From the IMG/VR virus record IMGVR_UViG_3300042430_001943, positions 1 to 39,317 of that record: DNA of 39,317 nucleotides; one strand, 5' to 3'. The stretch's first letter is position 1. Each line of letters opens with the position of its first letter. This DNA is from a virus. Below, piece by piece: positions 15,122 to 23,968 of the stretch. Below the pieces are notes generated by a model that worked only from the letters and a program-made list of their open reading frames with translations, ran no database searches and had not been told where the DNA came from. The position numbers and the translations under genes are program-made.

Positions 15122-15833
15122 ACTGTTTGATTTCCTCTGATAAGTCTCTACACCTAGGCATAAACTCATTTTCTAATCGATATTCAAGTGTTTCTTTATT
15201 GGTAATATGGTGGAAGCCCCAATTACGTTGACGATCCACTAACGGTATCTGTGTTTGTATCTGTAGCTTACGTGCTAGTGCTAGATCATTAAACGGGCAC
15301 CATCCGTAATAGAATACAACCAACTTGTCCGTGGTATAATTTTCATAGTGTCTGCCTGGTACAGGATACTGTACAGGAACATTATGAATGCTACGAGCCC
15401 GGCGTTCACGGAAATATTGGTCAAAGGAGAAGCCATCTGTCTTTTGCTCGTATAAAGGCCTATCTTGGCTAACTGGTCTTGTTCTGTCACAATCTACAAA
15501 AAAGACGCTAGGTAGTAAGTGTTGCCCTGGCTGTTCGTCTAAGATTGAATAATCTCCAATCAATAGTTCTGTTACATTAAGACAAATGCGCCACCCTTCG
15601 ATTGACTGCTCAATGTCCATAACTTCGTAGTCAATTGTGTCTGCTTGGAAGTTTGGATTACGACTAGTTACAATGTCCCACGTTGGACATATTTCTTTAA
15701 TTATCTCGCGACTACGATCAGTGCTGTGATAATCAATCATAATACCATGATCAAAAATCTCCTTGTGGTGATTTAAAAACCATGGTAGCATGTACTCTTC
15801 ATTATAGAAATGACAAAGAATTGTTTTCTTCAT
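15084..15833 (-). CDS. Glycosyltransferase, GT-A type (family 2/92-like)
   Basis: A 249-aa protein. The N-terminus ILCHFYNEEYMLPWFLNHH then MIDYHSTDRS is the nucleotide-sugar fold of family 2-like transferases, and SVFFVDCD suggests the metal-binding acidic motif. WGFHH near the C-terminus is common in the family. It overlaps the 277-aa gene by 38 bases. Acceptor and donor unknown; cytoplasmic. Confidence 0.75.
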   Translation of the reverse strand: MKKTILCHFYNEEYMLPWFLNHHKEIFDHGIMIDYHSTDRSREIIKEICPTWDIVTSRNPNFQADTIDYEVMDIEQSIEGWRICLNVTELLIGDYSILDEQPGQHLLPSVFFVDCDRTRPVSQDRPLYEQKTDGFSFDQYFRERRARSIHNVPVQYPVPGRHYENYTTDKLVVFYYGWCPFNDLALARKLQIQTQIPLVDRQRNWGFHHITNKETLEYRLENEFMPRCRDLSEEIKQYVNKHKDLSNIL

Positions 15834-15834
15834 G

Positions 15835-16497
15835 TTAAACTGGATCTGGTCCTACACGTTTCATAATATACAAGCCAGGTGCTGACTCATATACCTTTTC
15901 AGTGGCCCACTGTGGGTTAGCCGCTAAGAATTCTTCAACAGCAGCCATTAGACCTTTATGGTCATCACCTTCACCACGACGACCAAATGTTACTGTGTCA
16001 TGTAGAATGATGTATTTCTTAGCCTTGGGTGCGTGTAGTTCAAACTCACGTGCTAGGCTAGCATAGTGATGGTAAGTGTCGATGAACAGTAAATCAGTGG
16101 GCTCGCAGTTGTAGTAAGGAATTGGTTTACCAGCATTCCATTCACCGCGATGTTCTTCGTTGTTTAGCCATGGGCAATGTTTGTTTAACTCTGCTGTAAC
16201 ACCATGATTGGTATCACCAGCAACAAACTCAAAGTCAATGCCTAGGTCTTTGGCTACACCACGCACTTCGTCTACTGGACATAAGTGATCAATGTCTACA
16301 CTTACTAGTCGTTTAGGTTTAGCACTTAGCCATGCCCATGTACTACAGACAATTGCCACACCCATCTCGGTGATGTGATCACAGCCCTTAGCATATTCTG
16401 CTAGTGGTTTAATGTATTCACTCATTTGGCTGTTGGCTAATATTTCTTTATTGGCAATCGCTTCAATGCGTGCCTGTACTAGTTCTTCTGCGGTCAT
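15835..16497 (-). CDS. Class I SAM-dependent methyltransferase
   Basis: A 220-aa protein with ITEMGVAIVCSTWAWLS in place of the glycine-rich SAM loop, LVSVDID as motif II and DLLFIDTYHHY as a later strand; ILHDTVTFG matches CmcI-like and Methyltransf_24 enzymes. Packed between sugar genes, it probably methylates a sugar hydroxyl. Confidence 0.75.
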   Translation of the reverse strand: MTAEELVQARIEAIANKEILANSQMSEYIKPLAEYAKGCDHITEMGVAIVCSTWAWLSAKPKRLVSVDIDHLCPVDEVRGVAKDLGIDFEFVAGDTNHGVTAELNKHCPWLNNEEHRGEWNAGKPIPYYNCEPTDLLFIDTYHHYASLAREFELHAPKAKKYIILHDTVTFGRRGEGDDHKGLMAAVEEFLAANPQWATEKVYESAPGLYIMKRVGPDPV

Positions 16498-16499
16498 TC

Positions 16500-17714
16500 T
16501 TATTCTACCTTTATAGTTGGGAAATAACGGATAAACACATCGCCTTGTTTATCACGTTTTGTTTTGATCTTTGTACTTATCTCTGTGAAGAAGTTCCATG
16601 CTAAAGGAACAAATGCTACATTAAGATCCTGACATTCATCTAATACATCAATTGATACCACAGGAGTGTGTACACCTGGACAGAATAAACTTTGTTTGAG
16701 CGGATTGTCATCAATAACAAAGTCTAGGTCAATGTTGCCAAAGTTAAGTAATGTCATACCTTTGGCAGCCGCACCATAGCCAGCAACTACATAACCTTGA
16801 CTGCGATATTCAGCAATAGCTTCTTTTAAGTCAACAACAACCTGTTGAGCTTTGCGAGCATAGTCGATGTATGTTTGCGGTGTTTGTAACCCTGCGACAC
16901 GTTCTTCTGCTAGTACCTGTTCAACTTTGCCATCTGTGCTAGGATGTTTACTAAACACAAACACATAGCTATTACCATGGATTGGTGTTTTAGTAATGTC
17001 AATTAAATTTAAGCCAGCACGACGAGCTAGTTCATTCATGCTGTTAGCACAGAAGAAACTTAGGTGTTCGTGATAGATAGTGTCAAACTCATTGTTCTTA
17101 ACCATGTCAGCTTGACTAGTTTGAATAAACAAGACGCTGTTATCATGCATAATTTCTTTACATTGTAGTAAAAAGTCTAAAGGATAGTCGTTGTGCGCAA
17201 ATACGTTCTGCGCATTGATAATATCAATGCTCTTGGCTTTTAATCCTTCTACGTGAGCCGCTGTAAAGTAATCTAGGATAACTTCATGATTCTTGCTACT
17301 GATTGGATGTAGATTGGTTGCTGGGTCAACACCGTAGGTAGTTAAGCCAATCTTTTTAAATGAATCTAACTGTGTACCATCATTACAGGCAATGTCCAAC
17401 ACTGACTTAGGCTTTTCGCTAAAGAATCCTAAACTGTAGTTAGCAAACCAATCAAAGTAGTCTTTAAGTGTTTGACTAGTACCGCTTACATACAGGTAGT
17501 TGCGGAATAGTAGGTCTGGATTAACAGCATGACTTAATTGTAAATGACTACATTCTGTACAACGATTTAACACCAATGGGAATGTTAGCTCGGCTTCTTC
17601 TTCTGTTTTAATAAAACTATTGGCCATTGGCTGTATGCCTAGGTCTAGAGTTAATTCTAAATGCTGGCTTCCACAGCACAGGCACTCGGTTAATTCTTTT
17701 GCGTTATCGATCAT
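16500..17714 (-). CDS. Sugar C-methyltransferase (three-domain, NovU/TylC3 type)
   Basis: A 404-aa protein with a zinc-binding N-terminus (CLCCGSQHLEL...QPMANSF, then CTECSHLQL), a central SAM domain (LDIACNDGTQLDSFKKIG, GVDPA) and a C-terminal domain with VAGYGAAAKGMTLLNF and FVIDDNPLKQ. All three regions of the family are present and the length is usual (about 410). These enzymes add a methyl to carbon 3 of a 4-keto-6-deoxy sugar nucleotide, which fits the dehydratase genes beside it. Confidence 0.9.
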   Translation of the reverse strand: MIDNAKELTECLCCGSQHLELTLDLGIQPMANSFIKTEEEAELTFPLVLNRCTECSHLQLSHAVNPDLLFRNYLYVSGTSQTLKDYFDWFANYSLGFFSEKPKSVLDIACNDGTQLDSFKKIGLTTYGVDPATNLHPISSKNHEVILDYFTAAHVEGLKAKSIDIINAQNVFAHNDYPLDFLLQCKEIMHDNSVLFIQTSQADMVKNNEFDTIYHEHLSFFCANSMNELARRAGLNLIDITKTPIHGNSYVFVFSKHPSTDGKVEQVLAEERVAGLQTPQTYIDYARKAQQVVVDLKEAIAEYRSQGYVVAGYGAAAKGMTLLNFGNIDLDFVIDDNPLKQSLFCPGVHTPVVSIDVLDECQDLNVAFVPLAWNFFTEISTKIKTKRDKQGDVFIRYFPTIKVE

Positions 17715-18630
17715 ATTCTTTTTCCCATTGATATGTCATGTAATTATCGCGGCGTTCAATGTGTGCGTCCGCATATTTTTCTTTTAGGCTATTAACTATT
17801 GTACTAGGAGTTTCAGTAAATGTAAAGCCAAACGTTTGTTCAAATAATGTAGTGTCTAGGCCAAAGTCATAGGCATTAGCAGTCTTACCACGATCAACTA
17901 CAGGCACAGCTAGTTCATTGGCCACAGTGGCGGCAATATAGTCAACTGTGGCATTGAAACTGGCCATATTGTAGATACCACTCACTGGCTGTTCGATACA
18001 CCGAGCAATGCCACGGCACAGATCTTCAATGCCTAGCAAGGCACGATTGATATGTTTATTAGTTACTGTGATTTTACCTTGTGTTCTAACCGCATCATAC
18101 ATAGCATTGATCATTACATCAGCACGTAGGTTAGGTGCCCAACCGTTGACTGTACCAAAGCGTAGACCAATTACAGGTTGCCCATTGCCAATGGCAACTT
18201 TGGCTTCTAGGTCTAAGGTATATTTGGTAATGTCATAATTGTTCACAGGAATAAACTGACGGTTGTCTTCAGTAAACAGTTGCCCAGGTAGGCTGTTGCC
18301 GTATACACTAGCTGAACTAGCATAGATCAACGGAATATCTTTCCAACTTAGTTTAGCCACTAGGTTAGTAAAGTTAGTAACATTGTTTAACCACGGACTA
18401 GCAATAGGACCAACACAGCTTGCTACACTACTGTGGCCTGCTAGTAAAACTACAGCATCAAATTGCCCTAGATAGGTAGCATCAAGTTTGTGGTAGTCAG
18501 TTCTCTTAGACGTTTCATCATAGTTGTACCAGCAACAGTCTACACTTTCTACAGTGTAGGTCTGTGCCAATACTTGCCTTAGTCTAGATCCAACATAACC
18601 ATTACCGCCAATGATTAGGATGTTTTTCAT
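17704..18630 (-). CDS. NAD-dependent sugar epimerase/dehydratase (SDR)
   Basis: A 308-aa short-chain dehydrogenase with the nucleotide loop IIGGNGYVGSRL at the start, YASSASVYGN for the catalytic Ser and YDITKYTLD for the YxxxK. It acts on a nucleotide sugar; epimerase or 4-ketoreductase cannot be separated by eye. Its end overlaps the C-methyltransferase gene, implying one pathway. Confidence 0.85.
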   Translation of the reverse strand: MKNILIIGGNGYVGSRLRQVLAQTYTVESVDCCWYNYDETSKRTDYHKLDATYLGQFDAVVLLAGHSSVASCVGPIASPWLNNVTNFTNLVAKLSWKDIPLIYASSASVYGNSLPGQLFTEDNRQFIPVNNYDITKYTLDLEAKVAIGNGQPVIGLRFGTVNGWAPNLRADVMINAMYDAVRTQGKITVTNKHINRALLGIEDLCRGIARCIEQPVSGIYNMASFNATVDYIAATVANELAVPVVDRGKTANAYDFGLDTTLFEQTFGFTFTETPSTIVNSLKEKYADAHIERRDNYMTYQWEKEYDR

Positions 18631-19367
18631 TAGTCGATGATCATCATGCCATTTGGAGCAATGTTGCCTTGTAGGCCAACAACGTCCAATTCAACTAATT
18701 TGTCTGCTGGAATAAATTTAGCCATGCTGTGTTCAACATCAATATATTTTTGTTGATTGAATGTGGCAAACATATTCTCAATGATCTTTTGGAACAGCTC
18801 AATGGTCTCATCAAGTAGGCCAGGAGTGAAACTATATAAACGAGTCTGTAGTAGATAGTCTACACCAGTGTCAGTTTGTGGAATCCAACTAGCTTGACGT
18901 TTCTTAAACACATACTTGTCTTTGGTCTTGGCATTGTCAAAATGTTTAATATCAAACTTATCATTGACTATATATCTACCACTGAGTTTAAAAATGCGGC
19001 CAGCACTGTTGACTTCTTTCAGCATGTCTTCATCAGTTTTGATGTAGTTCAATGCTTTGATAATACCCAACGCTTCCATAGAGTTTTTACCAATGTCGTA
19101 ATTGCTGACATTTTCGTGGAAGTGTTTGATATCTGCGTCATCGCTGTTGTCAATGTAGTAATCAACTAGGTCAATTAATTCATTAAACTCTGCGCTGTCA
19201 TCATTTTGTACGTCAACTTTGCTGTTGTCAATTAAAATAATAACCGCACCTGGGATACGTTCTTTAGCACTTTTGGCTGTGTCCAATGTCTGCTGGATAC
19301 GTTGCTCTGCTGTGTAAATGCCGTAGTTGCTATATACTGCTGAAGTTAAAAGGACTATGTTTTTCAT
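18630..19367 (-). CDS. Possible glycosyltransferase, unassigned
   Basis: A 245-aa protein beginning IVLLTSAVYSNYGIYTA, with VIILIDNSKVD and later RIFKLSGRYIVNDKF. The last phrase resembles WavE-like and related transferases of surface polysaccharide loci. It overlaps both neighbours by one to four bases. No DxD motif is evident. Confidence 0.55.
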   Translation of the reverse strand: MKNIVLLTSAVYSNYGIYTAEQRIQQTLDTAKSAKERIPGAVIILIDNSKVDVQNDDSAEFNELIDLVDYYIDNSDDADIKHFHENVSNYDIGKNSMEALGIIKALNYIKTDEDMLKEVNSAGRIFKLSGRYIVNDKFDIKHFDNAKTKDKYVFKKRQASWIPQTDTGVDYLLQTRLYSFTPGLLDETIELFQKIIENMFATFNQQKYIDVEHSMAKFIPADKLVELDVVGLQGNIAPNGMMIID

Positions 19368-20035
19368 ACTGGTGTACTCAATAGGTTAGTGATTGGTTGT
19401 TTAACGTTTTTATCCATTACTACTACGCTGTCATAGAAGTGCATGCCTACTAGATCTTTGTAGAAGTCAGCAAACATCATATTGTCTGGATGTTGGTCCA
19501 TACCTTTGTAATAGCTACTATTCATAGTATCGGATACCATTTTAGCATACTGTAGGAATGTGCTAGGATTTTTAAGTCCGCCGCCGTATTCTGGCCAGTA
19601 GTTGGTGTGTGTATCTTCACACATGTACACACCGCCTTGTGTAATAGCAGGCCATACCTTTTGTAGGGTAAGGATTTGATGTGGGCAAACATGACTACCG
19701 TCATCTAAGAACACATCAATTTGTGGATGTTCTTTTAGGAACTCATCCCAAAACGCTGGATCTGCTTGGTTACCATTTACCTGTATACAACCCGGTGTTT
19801 GGTGTTCTGGTTTGAAAGCATTAGGATCAATGTCAATACCAATGATAGTAGCACCTTCACCAAAATACTTCTGCCACATTTCGGCACTGCCACCACGGCA
19901 AATACCAACTTCAACTACCACAGGCTTCTTACCTACAAACTTGCTAAAGTGTTGCTCGTAGATGTCAAAGTAGTGACTCCACTTGCCGCAATGACGGTCA
20001 AGATTTTTAAAAATATCTATTAGCATCGTAACCAT
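19364..20035 (-). CDS. Sugar O-methyltransferase (macrocin-O-methyltransferase-like)
   Basis: A 223-aa protein. VVVEVGICRGGSAEMW is the SAM-binding loop, IIGIDIDP the acidic motif II, and VFLDDGSHVCPHQI the DDGSH motif typical of macrocin/tetracenomycin-type sugar O-methyltransferases. It joins the dehydratase gene by overlap at its start. Confidence 0.85.
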   Translation of the reverse strand: MVTMLIDIFKNLDRHCGKWSHYFDIYEQHFSKFVGKKPVVVEVGICRGGSAEMWQKYFGEGATIIGIDIDPNAFKPEHQTPGCIQVNGNQADPAFWDEFLKEHPQIDVFLDDGSHVCPHQILTLQKVWPAITQGGVYMCEDTHTNYWPEYGGGLKNPSTFLQYAKMVSDTMNSSYYKGMDQHPDNMMFADFYKDLVGMHFYDSVVVMDKNVKQPITNLLSTPV

Positions 20036-21048
20036 CTCTCGTTATCTAAAGTCCATTGTACTACTTCACCAATACGATCAGTTAGGCTAACCTTAGGTTC
20101 CCAACCTAACTTACGCATATAGTCACCGCTTAGAGCATAACGTAAATCATGCCCCGGACGACTGCTATGGAAGTCTACCATTTCATACTTAAGTTCTTTG
20201 CCCTGAGCATCAGCAATGATCTGTGCTAATTGTAGATTGTTGATTTCTTGTTTACCTACTAAGTTAAACTTAGGACATTTAGCATCACCGTAGTCTGCTT
20301 CTAGTTTGCTTGGGTCTAAGCCTAACAAGAAAAACATAGCATCAGCTACGTCTGCCGCATGAATATAGAAACGACTACCAGGGATTGTACGTGTGCTGTC
20401 ACTGTGGATAGTAATAGCGTCGCCATCGTTTACCTTACGAATACACATAGGAATAAACTTCTCTGGGTGTTGACGTTGGCCAAACACGTTCATTGTATGC
20501 GTAATGTAGATAGGCATCTTGTAGGTATTTTCAAACGCTACAGCTAGCTCTTCACCACCAGCTTTGGTAGCTGAGTATGGATTGCTTGAGTTGTAACGAT
20601 CACGCTCACCATAGTTAACACCATTAGGTGCTGGACCAAATACTTCATCTGTTGAGAAGTAGATAAAGCGTTCTAGGTTAGGTAGTTTGCGAGCAAACTC
20701 TAAGATGTGGCCTGTGCCAACTACGTTGTCCCAAACAAACTCCATTGGGAACTCAATTGAGCGATCAACATGTGATCCTGCGGCTAAATGTAGTACATAG
20801 TTTACATCTCCAATGTCACGAGCCACCATTGGGTTTAATTCAGCACGTAGGTCATGGAATACAACCTTAACACGCTTACGTGTTTCCTGATCAAAGTTTG
20901 CCATCATATCACTCAAGCGGTTTAGGTTACCACTAAAGTCTAGACGATCTAAACTAACAATATTCCAATCGGTATTTCTTAATAGGTTTTCAATAACGTG
21001 ATGCGCAATAAAGCCTGCTCCACCAGTTACAAGAACGGTTTTTGACAT
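20020..21048 (-). CDS. NDP-sugar 4,6-dehydratase (RmlB-like)
   Basis: A 342-aa extended SDR. VLVTGGAGFIAHHV is the NAD loop, FIYFSTDEVFG the catalytic Thr-Asp-Glu, and YSATKAGGE the YxxxK, all as in dTDP-glucose 4,6-dehydratase. The ATG at 21048 is chosen because GGAG lies seven bases upstream; the GTG at 21060 overlaps that site. It would make the 4-keto-6-deoxy sugar that the downstream C-methyltransferase and SDR need. First gene of the sugar operon. Confidence 0.9.
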   Translation of the reverse strand: MSKTVLVTGGAGFIAHHVIENLLRNTDWNIVSLDRLDFSGNLNRLSDMMANFDQETRKRVKVVFHDLRAELNPMVARDIGDVNYVLHLAAGSHVDRSIEFPMEFVWDNVVGTGHILEFARKLPNLERFIYFSTDEVFGPAPNGVNYGERDRYNSSNPYSATKAGGEELAVAFENTYKMPIYITHTMNVFGQRQHPEKFIPMCIRKVNDGDAITIHSDSTRTIPGSRFYIHAADVADAMFFLLGLDPSKLEADYGDAKCPKFNLVGKQEINNLQLAQIIADAQGKELKYEMVDFHSSRPGHDLRYALSGDYMRKLGWEPKVSLTDRIGEVVQWTLDNERWLRC

Positions 21049-21116
21049 TGATTTCTCCACTTTTCGTTGAATTTCTTGCTATAATGTATTTATTTTAGCC
21101 TGTTTCGAGGCAAAAA

Positions 21117-21272
21117 TTATGCTGGTTGTGTTACTTTAGCTTCAACGTATTCTTTGATGAATTTAATTGCTTTACGACTAGTGTCGAACACATATTCGTT
21201 AGCGTCATCTTCTGTGTTAAGAATTACAATAAAACCATTTGTTACTTTACGAATTTCAATTGAATCAAACAT
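21117..21272 (-). CDS. Small phage protein (51 aa), unknown function
   Basis: Encodes MFDSIEIRKVTNGFIVIL followed by a helix (KAIKFIKEYVEAK). AAGGAAA precedes the ATG and a near-consensus promoter lies about 50 bases up. Unknown, but its own promoter and a preceding terminator make it a distinct unit. It may be the first gene of the transcript that continues into the sugar operon. Confidence 0.75.
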   Translation of the reverse strand: MFDSIEIRKVTNGFIVILNTEDDANEYVFDTSRKAIKFIKEYVEAKVTQPA

Positions 21273-21318
21273 GTTTGTGTTTCCTTATATAAGTTTTAAT
21301 ACGAGTGTTAACTCTACA

Positions 21319-21347
21319 ATAGTAACATAAACAGACTCAATAGTCAA
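21319..21347 (-). promoter_or_regulatory. Sigma-70 promoter
   Basis: TTGACT, 17 bases, TACTAT, just downstream of the terminator at 21350-21375. Confidence 0.65.
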
Positions 21348-21349
21348 GA

Positions 21350-21375
21350 AAAAAGGCACCAAAAGATGCCTTTTT
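21350..21375 (-). terminator. Rho-independent terminator, probably bidirectional
   Basis: AAAAAGGCA, an eight-base loop, TGCCTTTTT; on the minus strand a further run of Ts follows. It ends the unit containing the LpxH-like gene. Confidence 0.85.
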
Positions 21376-21390
21376 GGATAGATATACATG

Positions 21391-21564
21391 TTATTTTTTT
21401 AAACATTGTGCTTGTATTTTGAATGTATCAAATTTTAACCAATAGGTCAATGATTGTTTAGCCTCTTCGCACTGTGTTTCATTAGCAAATTCAAGCGTAA
21501 CCTTGCCCGGTATATCTTTTGGGTCAGTTGTGTTTACTACTAGTATCAATAGTATCCAACTCAT
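21391..21564 (-). CDS. Small exported or membrane-anchored protein (57 aa)
   Basis: I start it at the ATG that overlaps the stop of the LpxH-like gene (TAATG, 21564). MSWILLILVVNTTD gives a short hydrophobic N-terminus, and two cysteines (TQCEEAK, AQCLKK) follow in the outer part. It could sit in the periplasm. Unknown function; gene order links it to envelope work. Confidence 0.6.
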   Translation of the reverse strand: MSWILLILVVNTTDPKDIPGKVTLEFANETQCEEAKQSLTYWLKFDTFKIQAQCLKK

Positions 21565-22328
21565 TAGATTATATGATTCCAATAGACTATTGTCCATCGT
21601 CCGTCATCATGCTCAACTAGAGCACTACAGCTTTCTACCCAGTCCCCATCATTCATATAGATCATACCATTAGGCATGTGTTTGATTTCTGGTGTGTGTA
21701 TGTGTCCGCAGATTACACCATCATATCCACGTTTAGCCGCATAGTCAGTTAGGTTAGTTTCAAACTTAAACACAAAGTCAATGGCTTTTTTAACTTTATG
21801 TTTGAGATACTTGCTCAAACTCCAGTAGCCAAAGCCTAATCGTTGTCTAGCAAAGTTAAAATAGTTGTTAAACCATAAAGCTACATCATAGGCTTTGTCG
21901 CCCAAGAATCCAATCCACGGTGCTAGTCTAGTAATACCATCAAACATATCACCGTGGGTGATTAGGAATAATTCTCCATCAACACTGCGATACTCTGCTT
22001 GATTAACGATACGTATTCTACCTAGACTAAAATGATGTTGTACCAGAGGACGGAGGAATTCGTCATGGTTACCTGTCACATAAGTTACATTACATCCTCG
22101 TTTACTGTAACCTAATATTCGTCGAATAACATTAGTATGCGCTTGTTTCCAAGCCCATTTGTTCTGTTGGATTTTCCACCCGTCAATGATGTCACCTATT
22201 AGGAATAGATTATCACAGGTGTGATGTTTGAGAAAGTTATTCAGCAATTCAGCTTTAGCATCTTTAGTCCCAAGATGAAAGTCCGATATACAGATTGTTT
22301 TATATCTAATTAAGGGACTAGTGACCAT
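21564..22328 (-). CDS. UDP-2,3-diacylglucosamine pyrophosphatase-like phosphoesterase (LpxH-type)
   Basis: A 254-aa calcineurin-like phosphoesterase with all metal motifs: DFHLG (16-20), GDIIDGW, GNHDE, HGDMFD and CGHIHTPE, followed by MNDGDWVESCSALVE, which is characteristic of the LpxH2 group. LpxH removes UMP from UDP-2,3-diacylglucosamine in lipid A synthesis at the cytoplasmic side of the inner membrane. In a phage it might alter lipid A or act on another nucleotide. It is clustered with two porins. Confidence 0.85.
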   Translation of the reverse strand: MVTSPLIRYKTICISDFHLGTKDAKAELLNNFLKHHTCDNLFLIGDIIDGWKIQQNKWAWKQAHTNVIRRILGYSKRGCNVTYVTGNHDEFLRPLVQHHFSLGRIRIVNQAEYRSVDGELFLITHGDMFDGITRLAPWIGFLGDKAYDVALWFNNYFNFARQRLGFGYWSLSKYLKHKVKKAIDFVFKFETNLTDYAAKRGYDGVICGHIHTPEIKHMPNGMIYMNDGDWVESCSALVEHDDGRWTIVYWNHII

Positions 22329-22399
22329 ACGCCAATGGCCGCCAATACCAATAACACACTACTAATATCTGTTATTGCTTCTATAAAAATCTCAAACAT
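22310..22399 (-). CDS. Tiny single-pass membrane protein (29 aa)
   Basis: MFEIFIEAITDISSVLLVLA, then AIGVWSLVP, follows AGGGA at eight bases. One hydrophobic helix. It overlaps the start of the LpxH-like gene by 19 bases, so it may set translation of that gene or be a small membrane factor. Confidence 0.5.
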   Translation of the reverse strand: MFEIFIEAITDISSVLLVLAAIGVWSLVP

Positions 22400-22407
22400 A
22401 GTTTTCC

Positions 22408-23835
22408 CTAAAAGTTATACTGTAGTTGAACACGTAAAGCGTCTGCTTTAAAGTTAGCATAGTCTTGTTTTACTATTGTAGTAGACGATGCTCCAGTTAC
22501 TAAATTGCTACGATTCATATGATGATAGTAAGCCACAAGTTCAACTTCTGGCGCAATTTGCCATTCAGCACCTGCTTCCCAGTCGTTAACTTTATTCATC
22601 GGTGAGTTAGTTTCTGCTTTTGACGCACCATCAAAGTATTGCCATCTAACAAATGGAATTAGTGTACCATCAGTATCGCCAACTTTGAAGTGATCAATTT
22701 TATACATAGTTTGAATGTAGCCACCGTTCAAGTTAGTTTCTTTAATAATACCATCAGTACTAGCAGTAGTATCTAAGCCAGGAGTTTTGCCCCAGTTCCA
22801 CTCACCTTGTAGACCAAACGGTTGTGGGTACATCATAAAACTTACACCCATACGTTCGTCTTTGAATCCAGTGGTGTTGCCTGGTTCTAATGTTGGTGTT
22901 TTAGTTGCGTAAACGTTGTTGCCCATATTTCTTCTATACGCACTACCTGTTCTTACATACTTGCCTGTATAACCTTGTACACCAGCTTCGTATATTTGGC
23001 CGCTTTCTGTTTTCCATGGGTAAGTAAGACGTGCTACTGTGTGGTAATTATCATTACGATCTTGTTGGTTAGCACCTTGACCGTTATACACACCAATGCC
23101 AAACATACCGTAGTTTCCTGAATGTTTTAATCCTGCATCTTGTATTTCTTTAAACAGCTTTTGTATATTATCAGGTGTGTAGTAGTAGAACGCACCTAAA
23201 TCACGTTCATCACGCACCGCACTATTAAATGCGTCAGCACGATCAAGTGCTAACCGATTTTGTGAAGATTGTAAATTCTCAAAGCCATATGGTACTTTAC
23301 TTTGGCCTACACGTACACGATGTACTTTGTCTTTGGTTAGATTCACGTCACCGTAAGCATCACGTAGTTGAGCAACGTTACCTGTGGTACCTGCTGTACT
23401 AGCAAAGTCGGGTTGAATATAGTAATCTAAACGATCACCAGCTGAACCAGAAATGATCACACGTGCTCGACGGATAAGAAAGTTTTTGTCTTGATCAGCA
23501 AGAGAGTTTTTATTACCTACAGATCGATCTGACCAAAGGTTGACTCCTTCGTCACCACTAAGCATAGTAGTATTGCGCACTTGTAAATAGCCACGAATGT
23601 TCATTTTACTAGCCGCATGTACAGTAGTGTCTTTTTCTTTTTTAGCAGCTACTTTTTCTCCGCTGTGTCCTTTGGTTATAAGTGCGCCTTCTTCTTCTGT
23701 AAGTACACCCTTCATAACTAGTGCGTTAACAATGTCGCTAGTGCTGTCGGCATGCGCTTGCTTTAATCCTGCAACTGATACTGCTAGTGCTATCACTACA
23801 TAATACATTATTGATTTAATCTTTTGTATGGTCAT
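22408..23835 (-). CDS. Outer-membrane porin of the phosphate-selective O/P family
   Basis: A 475-aa protein with a signal peptide (to about AHA-DST, residue 29), then a coiled-coil-like 40-residue stretch and a 16- to 18-strand barrel. Family signs are LIRRARVIISGSAGDRLDYY, VRVGQSKVPYGFE, LDRADAF and the terminal Phe (LQYNF). OprO/OprP porins pass phosphate or polyphosphate in Pseudomonas. AAGGGG precedes the ATG. A PhoB-like direct repeat lies upstream. Selectivity cannot be read by eye, so the phosphate role is by family only. Confidence 0.88.
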   Translation of the reverse strand: MTIQKIKSIMYYVVIALAVSVAGLKQAHADSTSDIVNALVMKGVLTEEEGALITKGHSGEKVAAKKEKDTTVHAASKMNIRGYLQVRNTTMLSGDEGVNLWSDRSVGNKNSLADQDKNFLIRRARVIISGSAGDRLDYYIQPDFASTAGTTGNVAQLRDAYGDVNLTKDKVHRVRVGQSKVPYGFENLQSSQNRLALDRADAFNSAVRDERDLGAFYYYTPDNIQKLFKEIQDAGLKHSGNYGMFGIGVYNGQGANQQDRNDNYHTVARLTYPWKTESGQIYEAGVQGYTGKYVRTGSAYRRNMGNNVYATKTPTLEPGNTTGFKDERMGVSFMMYPQPFGLQGEWNWGKTPGLDTTASTDGIIKETNLNGGYIQTMYKIDHFKVGDTDGTLIPFVRWQYFDGASKAETNSPMNKVNDWEAGAEWQIAPEVELVAYYHHMNRSNLVTGASSTTIVKQDYANFKADALRVQLQYNF

Positions 23836-23869
23836 TAATATTCCCCTTATATATATTATTTAAACACAC

Positions 23870-23891
23870 AAAGATTACAGTAGTGTTACAA
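23870..23891 (-). promoter_or_regulatory. Possible Pho box
   Basis: TTGTAACACTACTGTAATCTTT contains two TGTAA half-sites 11 bases apart, the spacing of PhoB half-sites (consensus CTGTCATAAAT), 35 to 56 bases upstream of the O/P-type porin. The central bases do not match consensus well. Confidence 0.4.
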
Positions 23892-23918
23892 ACAGATTAA
23901 ATTTTTATTACAGCCGTA

Positions 23919-23944
23919 AAAAAGCCCCAGTTAAGGGGCTTTTT
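23919..23944 (-). terminator. Strong Rho-independent terminator between the porins
   Basis: AAAAAGCCCC, loop of six, GGGGCTTTTT; works in either direction. It ends the general porin transcript. Confidence 0.9.
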
Positions 23945-23968
23945 AATTATTAAACTAAGAAGTAAATC

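Noticed and set aside
21084-21091. Late promoter (AATAAATA) before the 4,6-dehydratase gene
   Set aside because: It differs from the late octamer at the first base and the region just follows the 51-aa gene; support is too weak.
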